Assembly (NCBI GenBank): GCA_037577475.1
Contig: CM075192.1
Span: 7,426,408-7,490,407 of the forward strand
Length of the DNA: 64,000 nucleotides
Direction: 5' to 3'
DNA from: Chaunax sp. Z400
Taxonomy: Eukaryota > Chordata > Actinopteri > Lophiiformes > Chaunacidae
The position numbers and the translations under genes were made by a program. Position 1 is the first letter of the stretch. Each line of letters begins with the position of its first letter. The notes beneath the pieces are model-generated. The model worked only from the letters and a program-made list of their open reading frames with translations, searched no databases and was not told the origin of the DNA. This document shows positions 28,701 to 42,348 of the stretch, piece by piece.

Positions 28701-29199
28701 CTATGCAGCAGTTTAAACACAAAAAAAACAGTAGTTCATGGTACATCTGTAATTTTCCCAGCACGTTGTAATCTATCATGACCTCTCTCTCAGTGTTTGT
28801 TTACCAGGTATGGAGCATGGAATATTTATCTTAGAACAAGTTTCAGTAGTCATTGGCCATAAACAGCATTGCATACACAACCTACCCTGTCTCAGTCATT
28901 TGCTCACACACAGGTACACACATGTATGTGTCAGGTTTGGTTCCTTTAGGCCTGATGCAGCTTGTGTGTCAATGTGTTCCTTACTTTCATTCAGCTTATT
29001 TTCTCTAAAGCTTTCTCTCACTTTTCTCTGTCCAATCTAATTCAACGAGGAATTCAATGAGCAAGTCCTGATTGGATGATGCTGAGCATCTTTGGTTTAG
29101 CCTGAGGACAAGGCTACCCAGAAGAGACGCTCTCTTTCTATGGATTTGTTCTCATTCAAGGTTCCTCAGTGTTTTTTTTGTTGTTGTTCTCTTTTGTGT

Positions 29200-29237
<38 letters not shown>

Positions 29238-32200
29238 AGTCATGTGCATTCATCACTTGGTGTGATGAATGCTGAAAAGAAATAATCATATCTTCATGTC
29301 ATAGAGATACTTTGTATTTAAAGTTTTTCTCAGGAGAAATGTCTCCGATAAAAAGTCATAAAATTGTTGTTCCCTGTGGATTTTGCAAATACCAATAGGC
29401 TTAGATCCTACAAATGAGAGTTTGATGACATCATGTAATTCCCAGCATAGCTCCACTCAACTTCAACCTGGCCAGAGGTCTAATTAGCTAGAGTAATTAA
29501 AAACACCTTTGTGTGTGTGCAGGGCCTTTATGTAATCAGGCAATTCACCACAAAGCCATTCTTATTTGCAGTCGTTATTTTGACACCAAAGGATTTCAGT
29601 TTAAAGCAGAAATCATATTTGCAGCTGTCATTTTTTGTATACAGCAAATTTCCACAAAGTTAGGCTTTAATGAAAAACAGTAGGATACATTATTGAAGAA
29701 TGCAGAGAACGCATTCTGTTGTTGATCGGAACAGTTTAGTTCAACGTGAAGCTAGTTTGTTTCTGTCGTGCATGGAGCTTCTGCATCTAATGGACACAAG
29801 TTGCAGGATTTTGGATTCTGCAACCATCATCACAGGACGTTGAACTCAAACACGACACACGTTTTACTGAGCTATGCAGTAGTGTTTGATTCTAACTGCA
29901 AATATAGCTCCTGATATTATATATTATTATAATACTATTATATTTTGCACCATAAATCATAGAGAAATGGGAAATAATTACATGTAGGGAATTTATAACT
30001 GTTTTCAGTGGCTGTTCAGATAAAAACTAAATAGACTTAAATTTTGAGTGTTGTTTTATATATTTATATATTTATAGTTATATATTTAAGACGAAATGCA
30101 AACACAAAATGGGATTTTCGGCATTATGCTTGCGGCTCCAGACGGACGACCAGTGTCTGAATGCCACATTGCTCCCATGAGACTCAGCCTGAAATGCTAA
30201 CGCAAGGCAGCGTCAATGTCAATCAGCAAGGGCAGAAAGCTGACGGAGAGAAGTGGATTGTTGGAGCTGTGACGCACTCCCCTCTCATAGCAATGGGAGT
30301 AGAAAATGACAAGCTGGCGTCAGTAGTCAGACATGGGTACAACAATGAGGGAAAAACACTCCACTTAGCCGTGGAGTCCTGAAGGGAGGAGGACCAGGAA
30401 GAAGTGGTGTGTGTGTTCGTTTCAGATGAGTTTTCTGCATGACGGCCCATTTGTGTGTGATGCAGTTCACTCAGTGAAGTAAAGATGACAAATAGATGGT
30501 GCATGAATATGAATGCATGCTGTTTCCAATCCAACTCTTTTGAATGGTATAAATTTAAATGTTTTGAATGTTCTATTTTGTTATCATTAGCAATATTCTT
30601 ATTGTTGTTTTTTTATTTGGTTGGTCTAGATAACCAAAACAATGACGCTAAACTAGCTGAAAGTTGTTCAGAGCTACAGAGTTACGCACTGATCCTCAGG
30701 TGTCTTGGCAATACTGGTTGCACTCCTGACATTTGTCAAGTTTCATTTGATTTATTATTTAAAATATCAAACTCTTTATAAATTAAATGAAATACATGTA
30801 ATGTTAAGTGCTGATGGAAAAATGAGCAACTCTAGTATTAGTACAGAATTATCATTGAAACGCTTCAGAGGCTTGTCAGCCAAAAATGACACGTAAGAGC
30901 CGGGGTAGTGATTTTACTGCTGCTGCTATTCATTTATTGTTTGTTGTTCTTGATTTTGAAGAACATTCAAAGAAACAGTCAACACAGACAACATAGGATT
31001 TTCTTCTGATCCTTTAATGCTCATTTGGTTTAATTGATATACGGTATTGAACTTTGAAGAAGGTTGTCGAATTACTCTGGATGCAGTTATATTTAGCATT
31101 TTACGCATCAACAGGCATCATGCTATAGAGCGCACACGATCACATGCAAATGTAAAAGTACTGTTTTTTTAACTGTTCATAAGTCACACATGAGAAGGAC
31201 ATTACGCAGATGATATGTACAAATCTGTATTTCTGACAAGGGGCAGAAATGGATTTAGTTAAAAGTGCATGCAAAGGTTTAGTCATGCTGTGAAAAACAC
31301 ACACAAACGCACACAAACTGGCTTGCGGCCATGTTAGAGGCTACCATCGGCACAATCCACTCACAGGGGACAAAAAAGGATAGAGATGAAATGATGGAAA
31401 TAGATTTGCTTTTCTATGAGTCAAACCCTAAAATTTTATCGATTTAAAAATTTGTTCATGTTAACGAACTTTTCATAGAAGCACTAATAGAAATGTGTCT
31501 TTTCTCTCACTCTCCTCTCTGCTTTTATTTTCTTATTGTGATTTCTGGGAATGTTGTGAATTCATGCCCTGGTTAGTCATATAAAAAATGATTAACTCTG
31601 TCTAAGAAATATGTTTTCACCAACGTTTGTTGGTTATTTGAGTTGGACATGTGGCAGGGAAGAACCCATTCAATTTTGAAGTGGATCTGGATAAGAGATG
31701 GACCCATGATTTTTTTTTTCTCACTTTCTATAACATTGCAAGATAGGATTTTTTAAAAACATTTCTGTCTATTATGCATCAACTACGTCTGCGCTCCACT
31801 GAGTGCACCTCTGATGACATTTAACATAACACAAAATTTGTTGGGCAATTAAAGAATCTAGATTTGGGAAAATGCCCAATAATTATTCCAAAACTACTTA
31901 ATTGTCTTTTTGTGGTGAAACATATTTAGCAGAAAAAATGTTAGAAATCTCAAAAAGCATGTAAAAACTTTTACTTAGCAATGTGGCTGTGGGATAACAA
32001 TGTCTATTAGTCCAGAGCGAAATATCTCACCCACTATTTCATGGATTGCATGAAAACTTATAGAGACATTCATGACTCCCAGAATAAGATTATGATAAAG
32101 CCTACTGACCTTTGTAAAACCCTCAATATATATATCTCCATCATGAGATTGACATTTGTGTTTTTTAGTGCCATCAAAGAGCAATACTGTAATTACATTA

Positions 32201-35200
32201 GCCTCTGTTTTTAATTGTAATTAGCCTACCAATTACAGTCAGCCTCTGTTTCACTGTATGTTTAGAACGAATTAGCACGTTCGTATATTAACATAACTAA
32301 TATGGTGTTAAACTGAATACTTGCTAAACATCAGCATGTAAATATCATCACTGTGTGTAAGTTAGCATTTAGCTCCAAATACCACCTATAAGTACCGGCC
32401 TGCATGCTCCAAGCATGGCTGTTGGCTTTTTCAATAAGTAAAAACAGTTAACATGTTTTGTATTGATTACAGTTTTAAGTAGTTGTTGCTTAGGGCTTAG
32501 CTTTAGAGCTCTAATGGATGTGTCAGTTCACCTCTCACACATGCACACAGACACAAAAACACTAGCTTTGATGGAGTGACGTTAGCATGTAATAAGATCA
32601 ATAAGCCTTCGCTGATGTGGTCTGGTTTCACAGTGAATTTACGAGACCGCTGTTGCACTGATACGGAACAATTAGATGTGAGTAGCGCTCATATGGGTTT
32701 GAGTAATGATGAAGATGAGTACTTAATTTGCATGTGTGACTGTGCGGGTGGGAGAGTCATCATCATTCAACAGGAGTCTCTCTCTCCCTCTCACACACAC
32801 AGGTGAACCATGTACACACAGGCATCTTTACCAAATCAGTTTGGCAAGCTCTGGCTCAGCTGGGATTGAATAAGAACAGTTGCTTGCCAGTAGGGGTTCT
32901 GGTCTGGCTTGCTGAGTCGTGACGAACAGAAAGCATGGTTGTTAATGTGTGTGTCGGCGCATGTGTGTTGTGCACTTTTGTGTGCTTGTGGCTTCGTCGT
33001 AGTACATCATAACATGCACACTAACACAGTTACTAGAAAGGGATTCACATCTCCTTTAAATAGTTTCACATTGACAGAATAGATTTCATGCAAAGTAAAA
33101 CCAAAAAGGGGAGGGGTCTAGCTACACTCATTACTGAGCAACAGTAGAAATGCATAATCTTAAAAACCCAATATTTTCCTTTCACTAGCCCTAATCTACT
33201 GAAACAAACAAACTTGTGATACATAGAAATGACTATTTTAAGCACTCACAACCAAAACATGTTCAATCATGAATAACCATCATTTAGTCATCACATAGAA
33301 ATAACAGTCATTGGTGCATTTCAGAGTAAACGATGATGTTGGTCAGATTTTTTTCTGCATGATTGAAAACACCTGGCCAAGGCAATAAAATCCTGGGTCT
33401 GATTCATATCCCACTGAAACAACTGATAATGCCACGACTTCCACAAAACTTACATGACCAGGCAGTTGGGATGCTGATGATGCTGATGGTCGGAACTCGG
33501 CAGACACGTGTAGCACAGATGTTACAGATGTTATGGCTCATCGCACAGTGGAGGCAGATCACATTTAGTGACAAGCCCAGATTTAACTTGCACAGAGCTG
33601 ATGGTCGTAGGCGTTTGTATCGTCGTCGTTGGGAACGCTATCCTGCCGCATACATCCAGGAAGTGGACCCTTTTGGTGGTGGTGTCATAATGTGGGGAGC
33701 CATTGCTAATGAATGGCGGTCAGACCTTGTCCACATCCACAGTACACTGACAGCTGTCCGTTACCAAGATACGATCCTAGGTCCACATGTCATTCCCAGG
33801 ATACAGCAATCAGGCATCACCTTCATGCCTGACAATGCCGGACCACATGTGGCTCATGTCTGTCAAGAGTAGCCTACCTGGACCAGAACAATGTTGCTGT
33901 CCTTCCTTGGCCAGCATATTCACCAGATCTCAACCCAATAGAGCATCTGTTGGATGTTCTGGATCACCGGGTGAGACGGAGAGATCCTGCTCCAGCAACA
34001 CATGAACAACTTGTCACAGCACTGCAGGAAGAATGGCATGTCATCCTACAAGTCCAGATTAACGTCTTATCCATTCCCTACAAAGGAGATGTGACTCTGT
34101 GATCAATACTGGAGGTGATCACACGTGTTGCTGTTGCTGTTGTTCTCTGTCTCACTATCCACACTTTTTGACTTGTAAACACTAAGGCAACTACAGCTCA
34201 TTTGAACAAAAAAGATTTTTCTGTATGGCTATGGATTATGATTTTGATCGATGTCTATCTTATTTGTAATATTGAGATTGATCGATTATTTAAGATCAAG
34301 ATAACTCTTTTATGATAGACTGCAACAACAATTGTTCAGTGCTTTGTAGTTCTACTACGTTTGGATCACAGGTACTCTCTGGATTAACTTTGACTGTTTT
34401 TGCGTTTTAAATTCTAAATACATACAGGTCAGATTAAAGTAAAGGTACTAAGATATAAATACATAGACTGTGTTAGTATGTCCTGTTGTCTTCTCAATGC
34501 TTTATAGAATGGGCTCCAGCTTTCTTTCAACATAAAATATTTTATGTGTAAAGTAAATCTAAAAATATTTTGACAGATTTTCTTGTCTATTGTCATTACT
34601 TATTATTGACTTTTGTAAATTCAGAGAGAATTTGTGTCCATTTAAGTTATTTAAAACATAAGTAGCTAAAGTTTAAGCAACAAACAAGAGTAGCTATTTT
34701 GAAAGTATGCATCCAAAATAATCCCTCCACTCAGACCTCCATCCAAAGCTTCAGAAACACATGAATGGCCTGACTTCACTGACAGCCCTGCAGTTCCAGC
34801 TGGGGAATATGTGTGAGCTCTGAGTTCACCTCTTTCAACAAGCTCTCTTAACCTGGCCTTTTAGTCTAATAAATACATTTTAGTCAGGAGAGAAGAGTAA
34901 AGATTACTGTTCTTTACTGCAGATGATATTTGATGATAAAGTTTGTCTGAGAGTTTCTTAGACTCTACAGGGAGATTTGTGATTGAAGGGCATCGGTCCT
35001 GAGCAACAGCAATATAATCCCCATGGTGTCCGGACACTGGTGGTGGTGGTGGCTGATGACTCTGCTTAGAATGATGATGCTGATGAAATAATGAAGTTGG
35101 TGAACCTCCTAAGACTGGGCGGTGACTGGGAGGTGGAGGGGCAGGGAATAACAGTAGCACAAATGAACTAAATGTACAGAGAGACTCATATTTAAAGACA

Positions 35201-38200
35201 ACTGCAAGATTATAGGAGGTATAATATGTTTATATGATGGTGTGAGAAAGAAGCTTCTACTAAAGAAATTGTCTTCCTGTCAGAACTTTACTTGAGCTTC
35301 ATAAATAAGCAACTGTGTTAAATACAGCAACCATTTATAAACACACAGAAAATGTGAATGCGCTTCAGTATGAAAGGCCACCCAGCAGTCGTTGTCTACC
35401 TGTCTCATTCTCACAAAAGGAAAAAATCTAACAATATAATGAATGTAAAAAGCGAACATGGCTCTTTTTAGTGCACACGGTTTTCAAGTTTGTATGCTTG
35501 TTTTTGTAAACTTTATCTATACTCTCTCTGCCATTATTTTATGACTAGCTAATAGGTTTAGCAATAAATCCCCTGAGCCTTGTGGAAGAGCACAGGCAGA
35601 GTGTGTGTGAGTCGGCAGGTACATACAGTAAGGTACGCTTTTTCCCCTTTCCGGCAGAACATTTGATGTAATGATTGATGTCTGGATGTTCGGAGATTTT
35701 TAACAAATGTAAAAAAAAATGTTACCTGGTTCATTTATCAACCCTACCTATAATAATTTTAAAAATAACCAAACTGGACAATTCTATAAAATCATGGTTG
35801 TTTTTCAATGCATTCTGGACTCTTGTTTTTTTTAATTTTGTCATTAAATGTATGGATTTGATGCACAAACAGACTTGTTCTTGTGAACAAATTTAAATTC
35901 TGCATATCACCAAAATACCTTGTGATGAGCTGGCAACTTATCCAGGGGGTACCCCGCATCTCGCCCAGTGTCAGCTGGCATAGGATCCAGCCCCGACGTT
36001 AGCCCTCACAGGATAAGCGGTTATAGAAAATGGATGGATGGATGGATGGATGGATGGATGGATGGATGGATATCACCAAAACATCTGAGACTAGTAGTGT
36101 ACATGTAAATAACAAGAGCTCCCCCTGAAGTGTGTAGTGTATCAATGTGTTACAACCCTAGTGATATACAGAATACAGGTATGTGTGTGGGAAACTGAAC
36201 CATCCCCTCTATATCCCTATATAATGTTTTTTTGTTTTTTGTAGCACAAACACCTATGCTTCTGTTTGCATGAATGGAATTATTAGTTATGATATAGTTA
36301 TTATTTGTAAACTATTTCAGGCTGATAGATGAAACTGTCAAATGTTATGTGACTCTAATGTTCATTACGACTCTGACTTCCCAGCATCTTATGGACTTTA
36401 GATCTGAAGTGTATTTGAGCTGTTATGGAGGCCATCAAAGAGCAGCAGAGCATTAAGGGGCCTGGGTAAATGAAAGGTACTGATGTGTGTGTAGATTGTG
36501 ATGGAGAGTAAAGGTACTGGTTTAGTTTTTAACAACCCAGTCGGCAGAATAAATGTTGGTATTGTATGTTTTTGCAAAGATATAGAAAATCTGGACACTT
36601 CATATGTAGTGGATATTTTACATTTCAGTTATTTATGTCGAAACAACACTGTGGTTAAGGACTGGTTAGACTAAGGCACACCCCAACATGTTGTCAACAA
36701 ATGTCAGTGTCTGTTAAACATAGCTAGAAAAGTCCTGTTAGCTCATTAAATCTGCCTCTGGTCATGGTCAAGGAGTTCAGTATGACTCAGCAGTGTTTTC
36801 TACTCCTCCAGACAATCTTCCTCCCATCCAAACAGGCTCACATGATATATGAATCTTCTTAGGCAGATTATCTCATCTGTCATTCAAGAGGCAAAGACAT
36901 CTCCATGGATGACAGTTGCACAGTCATGTTATGCCATCATTTTATGCATCAGTCTATGGACTATGATGACTAGGACAGTCCACAGACACAACACACATTC
37001 ACATGCAAACACACATACACACCAGGCCTAGCATCAATTATTAATTTTTTTATATGGAGACATTTTCAGAGATATTATTAAAAGTACCCATAACATTCTG
37101 CACATTGACACTATGCATGGTTTTCCATCATCATCGTCAGTCAGGGAACAAGTTATTTTCACTTCAATTCTATCTATTAAAACACAATAATATCTGACTA
37201 TTTTTCTATAATAAAACATCTAAAAAACTAAATTAATATCAGATATCAGAGGACAATGTGACAAAATCCCATCAATTGGGGGTTTGTTGTCTAATTTGTG
37301 TCATTTTAGGGGTTCTTGTCGTGAAAATGTTTGGGAATCAGTCCACTAATGTATGATTTATCACAGTGAATTTGAGAGATGATATAATCATTGGTGAAGG
37401 TGCCACCTGTTAGAATAATATGAATATGAACCGACACCTGGAACACATGATTTTAAGGTAAAGAAAATAAAATGCTTTATTATTGATAACTTTGTCCAGA
37501 TTCATTGATTTTTAAAACATGTTGTATATATAGACATTGAAGTAGCATGCGTAGCTCCATCGCACACATGCACAGTCCTCTCTGTGTTGAGTCTCACACT
37601 GGTTCAACTATGTCTTTACTTTTTTCTTTATTTTCCATTTGAAATCTTCAACAGAACCTTGAGAAGGTCACATGCCAGTGATTATTTCTTTTTTGGTTCT
37701 GGTGACGGGCCGTGGAAGGCAAGGAACAAAAGTAGTTTTTTTGTTTGTTTTGTTTTTTAAGTTGTGCTGCGATGATTTCTAAATAAAAACTCATTTTATG
37801 TGTTTGAATCACACAGTGAGGAAAAGAGAAGCGCAGCTGACCGAGATACCCTAGTCTCCAAATGAAGCTCTTCTGTCTGGAATGATTAAACTCATAAGTG
37901 TGAATCCTTGTCTGTGTACATGAAAGAATTTCTCAAAATGTTTAACTTTCTCAAACAGTCCTAATTCAAATACTTACCTGTTGTTACCCATTTGTTTCCA
38001 CCAGAATGGCCCTTTTTATATTTTGGGAAATGACCTTGTAGCAGTTGCCTTTACTACTTGTGGGTTCTCCTCGGTCAAACGCAGAGCAGGTTCAAGCAAC
38101 AGATCTTTTCATTTAATGTAAAACAAACAAAGACGTGGCTTTTCAGCTTTTTACACATGATTGGTGCCAGTCAGTCCTCGATCCCAGGGAACTTCCCAGG

Positions 38201-38305
38201 TCCAGCACATTACTGCAGATAAGGGCGAGAGAGCAAGCAGTTGAACACAAAACACCTGAGATAATTACAGCTCTCTCTCTCCCTGGTACCATTCTCTGAA
38301 CCTCC

Positions 38306-38354
<49 letters not shown>

Positions 38355-41300
38355 GCCTCTGAGCCCCAACCAAACCCCACTGCTACAAACCCTGAGTGAC
38401 CATCAGATGAAACTTTTTATGTCCAGTACAGAGATTGGTCTGAGGTGAGATGTGTGCACTGTAGTCTAACTCAGCACAAATACTGGCAGCTGGTGGAAAC
38501 AGTTCGCTCTGTTACAGTTTTATGTTACTGCACAGAAATGGAGAACAGTTGCAGGCTGGTTGTGGAGGGAAGCTGTTTGTAGATCAGCCTTCCAGCGTTC
38601 AGTGTGACGTGTTCTTTCCTCCTTCATCATCAGCAGCGCCTGTTCTTTTATTTTTAGATGGCTTGACAGAGAGAGGGATGAGGGGAGGAGGGACTGCTGA
38701 AGTAGAGACAAGAAGTTCTGTGCTTAATACCGCTCTATAGTGTTACAAAGTGATCAGGTTTTCTGACAGTAGCTTCTGTTTGTATGCTTCTATCCCCAGA
38801 CTATGGGCCAGCCAGAATGGGACTACAAGAGAGCACTGAGCAGATCCCAGGTCAGTGCAGGCCAGAGCGGAAGGAGAGAAAAGAGACACCCATGTTTTTT
38901 CCCAGTATGGTGGAGTAACATAGCACTTGACTCGTTACTGTGGGACATTTTCAAACAGTTAATCTTTTGACAAATGTATTTATGCCTGAATAGCTAAGGA
39001 CCAATAATTTCATTTGTCATTATCATGGATTGCAAAGTAAGTACAGCTCATTGATTAGAAATATCAAAAATATGTTCATTCATAGAAACTTTAGGAAGGT
39101 CATCAATTAAAATTCTTCACCATATACATGTATCACATGGTTTGATGAAGTTTCCCAGATTTTAAAAGTCTGCCTGATCTTTTTAAACAAACAAATTGAA
39201 TATTGTTTTTGTCGTCGATCTAATATTTAAATAATCCATGATTTTTTCCATACTTACTCCATACTTAATTTTTTTTTACATACAAAAACCTACCATCTTA
39301 AGAGACTTTAAATTAATTAATATGTTCCACAGTGTCCTGATGTAAAAACCCTGTTCTAATAATACATGTTACTTGTTTCTCGGTTGTCATGCATCACCTG
39401 CTATCACAGGAAATACTTGACAAGTAGTGGGCGTAGTATTATTGTGGCCAACTGATCCCCAAACAAGTATTTATGATTCATAGACAGGTCACTTTGATCT
39501 TTGTCCCGATGTATCCTAGAAACCAGGTATTTTACTATACATCTGATTTCTGTGTAACGCCGGTCTTCTCCTAGCCACTGGTGACCATTTGCAATTGGCA
39601 GATCCAGAGGCAGGGGAGGGTGAGAGGAGAAAGGGAGGTTCATGAGGCAGCAGTGAAGAGGAGAACAGACGAGAGGAAAGGGCGAGGAAAATGTGTCAGG
39701 GCTGCATCATTGAAATGTTAGTTGCTTTGGACTGAGATTCTTTTGGACTGTGAGATTTAAACTCCGGGCTTAAGGAAAGAGAGAATAAAGCAGTCGTTTC
39801 ACGTCTGCTGTAATCTACATAGAAAGCCTGGTATTGCGTGGTCTGGTTCATGATGCAGAGAAGGCACTCAGCGAGTATCATGGGTCACCATCAGGACAGT
39901 ACACATCCTCACAAACAGGTTCAGTATTTGTTTCACTGGAGTCTCTCCCTTTCAGCCTGGGTGTATGCTGTTGTATGTGTGTGAGCTTTGTCAGTGTGTG
40001 TGTGTGTGTGTGTGTGCGCACACACGTGCAGAAAAAAGAGAAAGCCATTTCATCAGTAATGTTGAGATGGTTTAAATAGGACAACTTGAAGCAATGTCTA
40101 AATTAAGCTTCCTGATACAGCCTAGTTTGTAGGTCAGGTTATGCATGTGAGAGTAAGTAGGAGAGTGAAACTGCTGTTCAGAGACTCAATGTCACTACTG
40201 CTCATACATGGGTTATGGAGCAGCATCTCCTGTAAGTGTGGATGTGTTATCTACATGTGCTTACGTATGTGTTTTGTCACGCAAACACGATGGTTTGCAT
40301 TGTTTTTTTCTTATCTTTAACTCAAACTTAAAAACAATTGCATCAAAATTGTTGGATTTTTTTTTTTTTTGTGTTTGCATTGGCTTTGCACATTGTGAAC
40401 ATGAGAGCGAAGGCAGATATATTTCATGCTAAGGTCTGGAGTCCATGCATCAGAAAACACATCTCAGGTAACTTGTGCTCCTTCAAAAACACATCTGTGC
40501 CTTATGTTGTATGTTTGCACTTCTACAATCTGTGTCCAGAAAATGAACTTGGTTTGTTGGCTTCTACTGATTCAGCATTAAACAGCTGACAGAGGTGGGT
40601 GTAAAAGGCTCTTCTACTACTGTTTTAGTGGGGAAACAGAGGGCAGCTCCTCATTGTAGTGCTGTATGTACAGTTGCTGTAGATGAGGCTGTGGAGGAGC
40701 TCAGCTGGCCTGCTAATGTTAGTCGTTCTCTTTTTCACTTGAATAACCGGGGTCTGCCTGCGAACTCAGCTCCTCTCTATCTCTGTGTCCATAGCTGTCT
40801 TTCTCTCACTCTATCGCTCTGTCACTCTTTTCATATTTATCTCCTTCTCTCTCTGCTCTCACCATCTGCCTTTATGCCTGATCTGCCTACATATCCTTTA
40901 AGTGTCTCTCAGGAGATTGGCTGGGGGATGGGGGTGGGGTGGGAAATAGCAGACATGAGAGGAAGAAGAGGAGAAATTGGAAGCTGGAGGAGAAACCGGG
41001 GGGGGGGGGGGGGGGGGGGGGGGGTACCATCTTTGGTTTTCAGAGACAGTTTCAGCTGTGAATTTGGTTTGCCCCCTGAGTCGTCTCCATTTTTTAGAAT
41101 TCCAGGTGGAATTAGCTTTTTACATTGTGTCTGTCCCCATGTTATAGACATTGTTATAGACCATGTTATAGACATGTTGTATATATGTCATATATTGTTA
41201 TACACATGTTATAGACATTCTCTATTGGTAGAGGGGAATATTGTGTGTGTGTGTGTGTGGTTTAGTGAATGATTTTTGTTTCCTGCTGCTGTCTTCCTTA

Positions 41301-42009
41301 TTTACCAAAACAATATATTACAATCTAATTCAATGAACCATTCCAGCAATAACTTTTAGAAAGCTGTTTTTTTTATTGATCCTATCATAGATATTGTCTC
41401 AATCCTGTAAATGTGCTGATGTGTTTTATTTCTTGCATATCTGCCACATACTGATCCAATACCGATGGATTCGAATGTATTTCTTTATTACGTGTAACTC
41501 TTGTATTTAAGTCATCATGTAGCGATTTCATATGATTCATGTGTGGCCAAAACATGAACAGAGACATACAGAAACTTCATGCCAGAGAACTTTCTCTTCA
41601 TGATGTAGTTTGATAATAACTAACTCATGATTGAAAAACAACAGTCCTTGCCGTTCATGTATATTGACTATTTGTGTCGTGGTATCAGATCGGTGGTTAG
41701 ACTCATTTACTATTTACATAGTCATTTACATTTATCCAGTCAAAAAATCAGTATTATCACATTTTATATTTAGCCTATCCTTTGAATGGACATTTACCTT
41801 TTAACAAAGATGATGTTATGTTATATTCTTAAGAGTCTTATATGTCTTATTTTAGCTCTCTGTGTACATCATCATCATAGACCAGTGTTTCATATTGTCT
41901 TCTGTTACAGTGCACTGCGTTTGTTCAGACCCATGTTTCTCTGTGCAGCATGTACTGTATAACCCAAAAGCTAGACAGACTAGACCTAAGGGACAACTCT
42001 GGTGCATGC

Positions 42010-42043
<34 letters not shown>

Positions 42044-42300
42044 ATTGTTGATTTACTCATTGACCATCGCTCCCTCTGCTGTCTCCTGTGTGCCCTTATG
42101 CTGGGAGGAATCAATAACCTTCTCCTTCGCCTTGTCTGTCCACCGTGTCTCCAACAGACACACTCTGTCGCTCTCCATCTGCACAAATGCAAAAGCATGT
42201 TACAAAGAATGGACTCGCAAAAACACAGAAATACCACAGGCTGGTTTTAATGCCAAAATATCAGAATTCTAACAGAGATAAGTGCCATAAAAGCAACCGC

Positions 42301-42348
<48 letters not shown>

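Larger units (their letters stand above)
10065..38799 (+). other. pde3a: pde3a intron 1 (28.7 kb)
   Basis: Phase-0 intron from donor GTAAGA to acceptor TATCCCCAG. It is the main repository of repeats in the window: Tc1-like copies, hAT-like elements, LINE fragments and microsatellites, each listed separately. The stretches between them (10560-12170, 12930-17340, 28300-31580, 34110-35910, 36080-38300) are AT-rich, with no exon, RNA gene or repeat family I can name. First introns of PDE3A are long in other vertebrates too. Confidence 0.85.

Noticed and set aside
30161..30382. 73-codon frame (MPHCSHETQPEML...) looking protein-like
   Set aside because: Balanced composition, but no family recognised, no splice partners, and it lies in repeat-rich intron 1; possibly part of an unidentified repeat.
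40595..41272. 225-codon open frame on the + strand in intron 2
   Set aside because: It crosses the poly-G tract (a Gly run) and CT-rich low-complexity DNA, has no splice support and matches no family I know.
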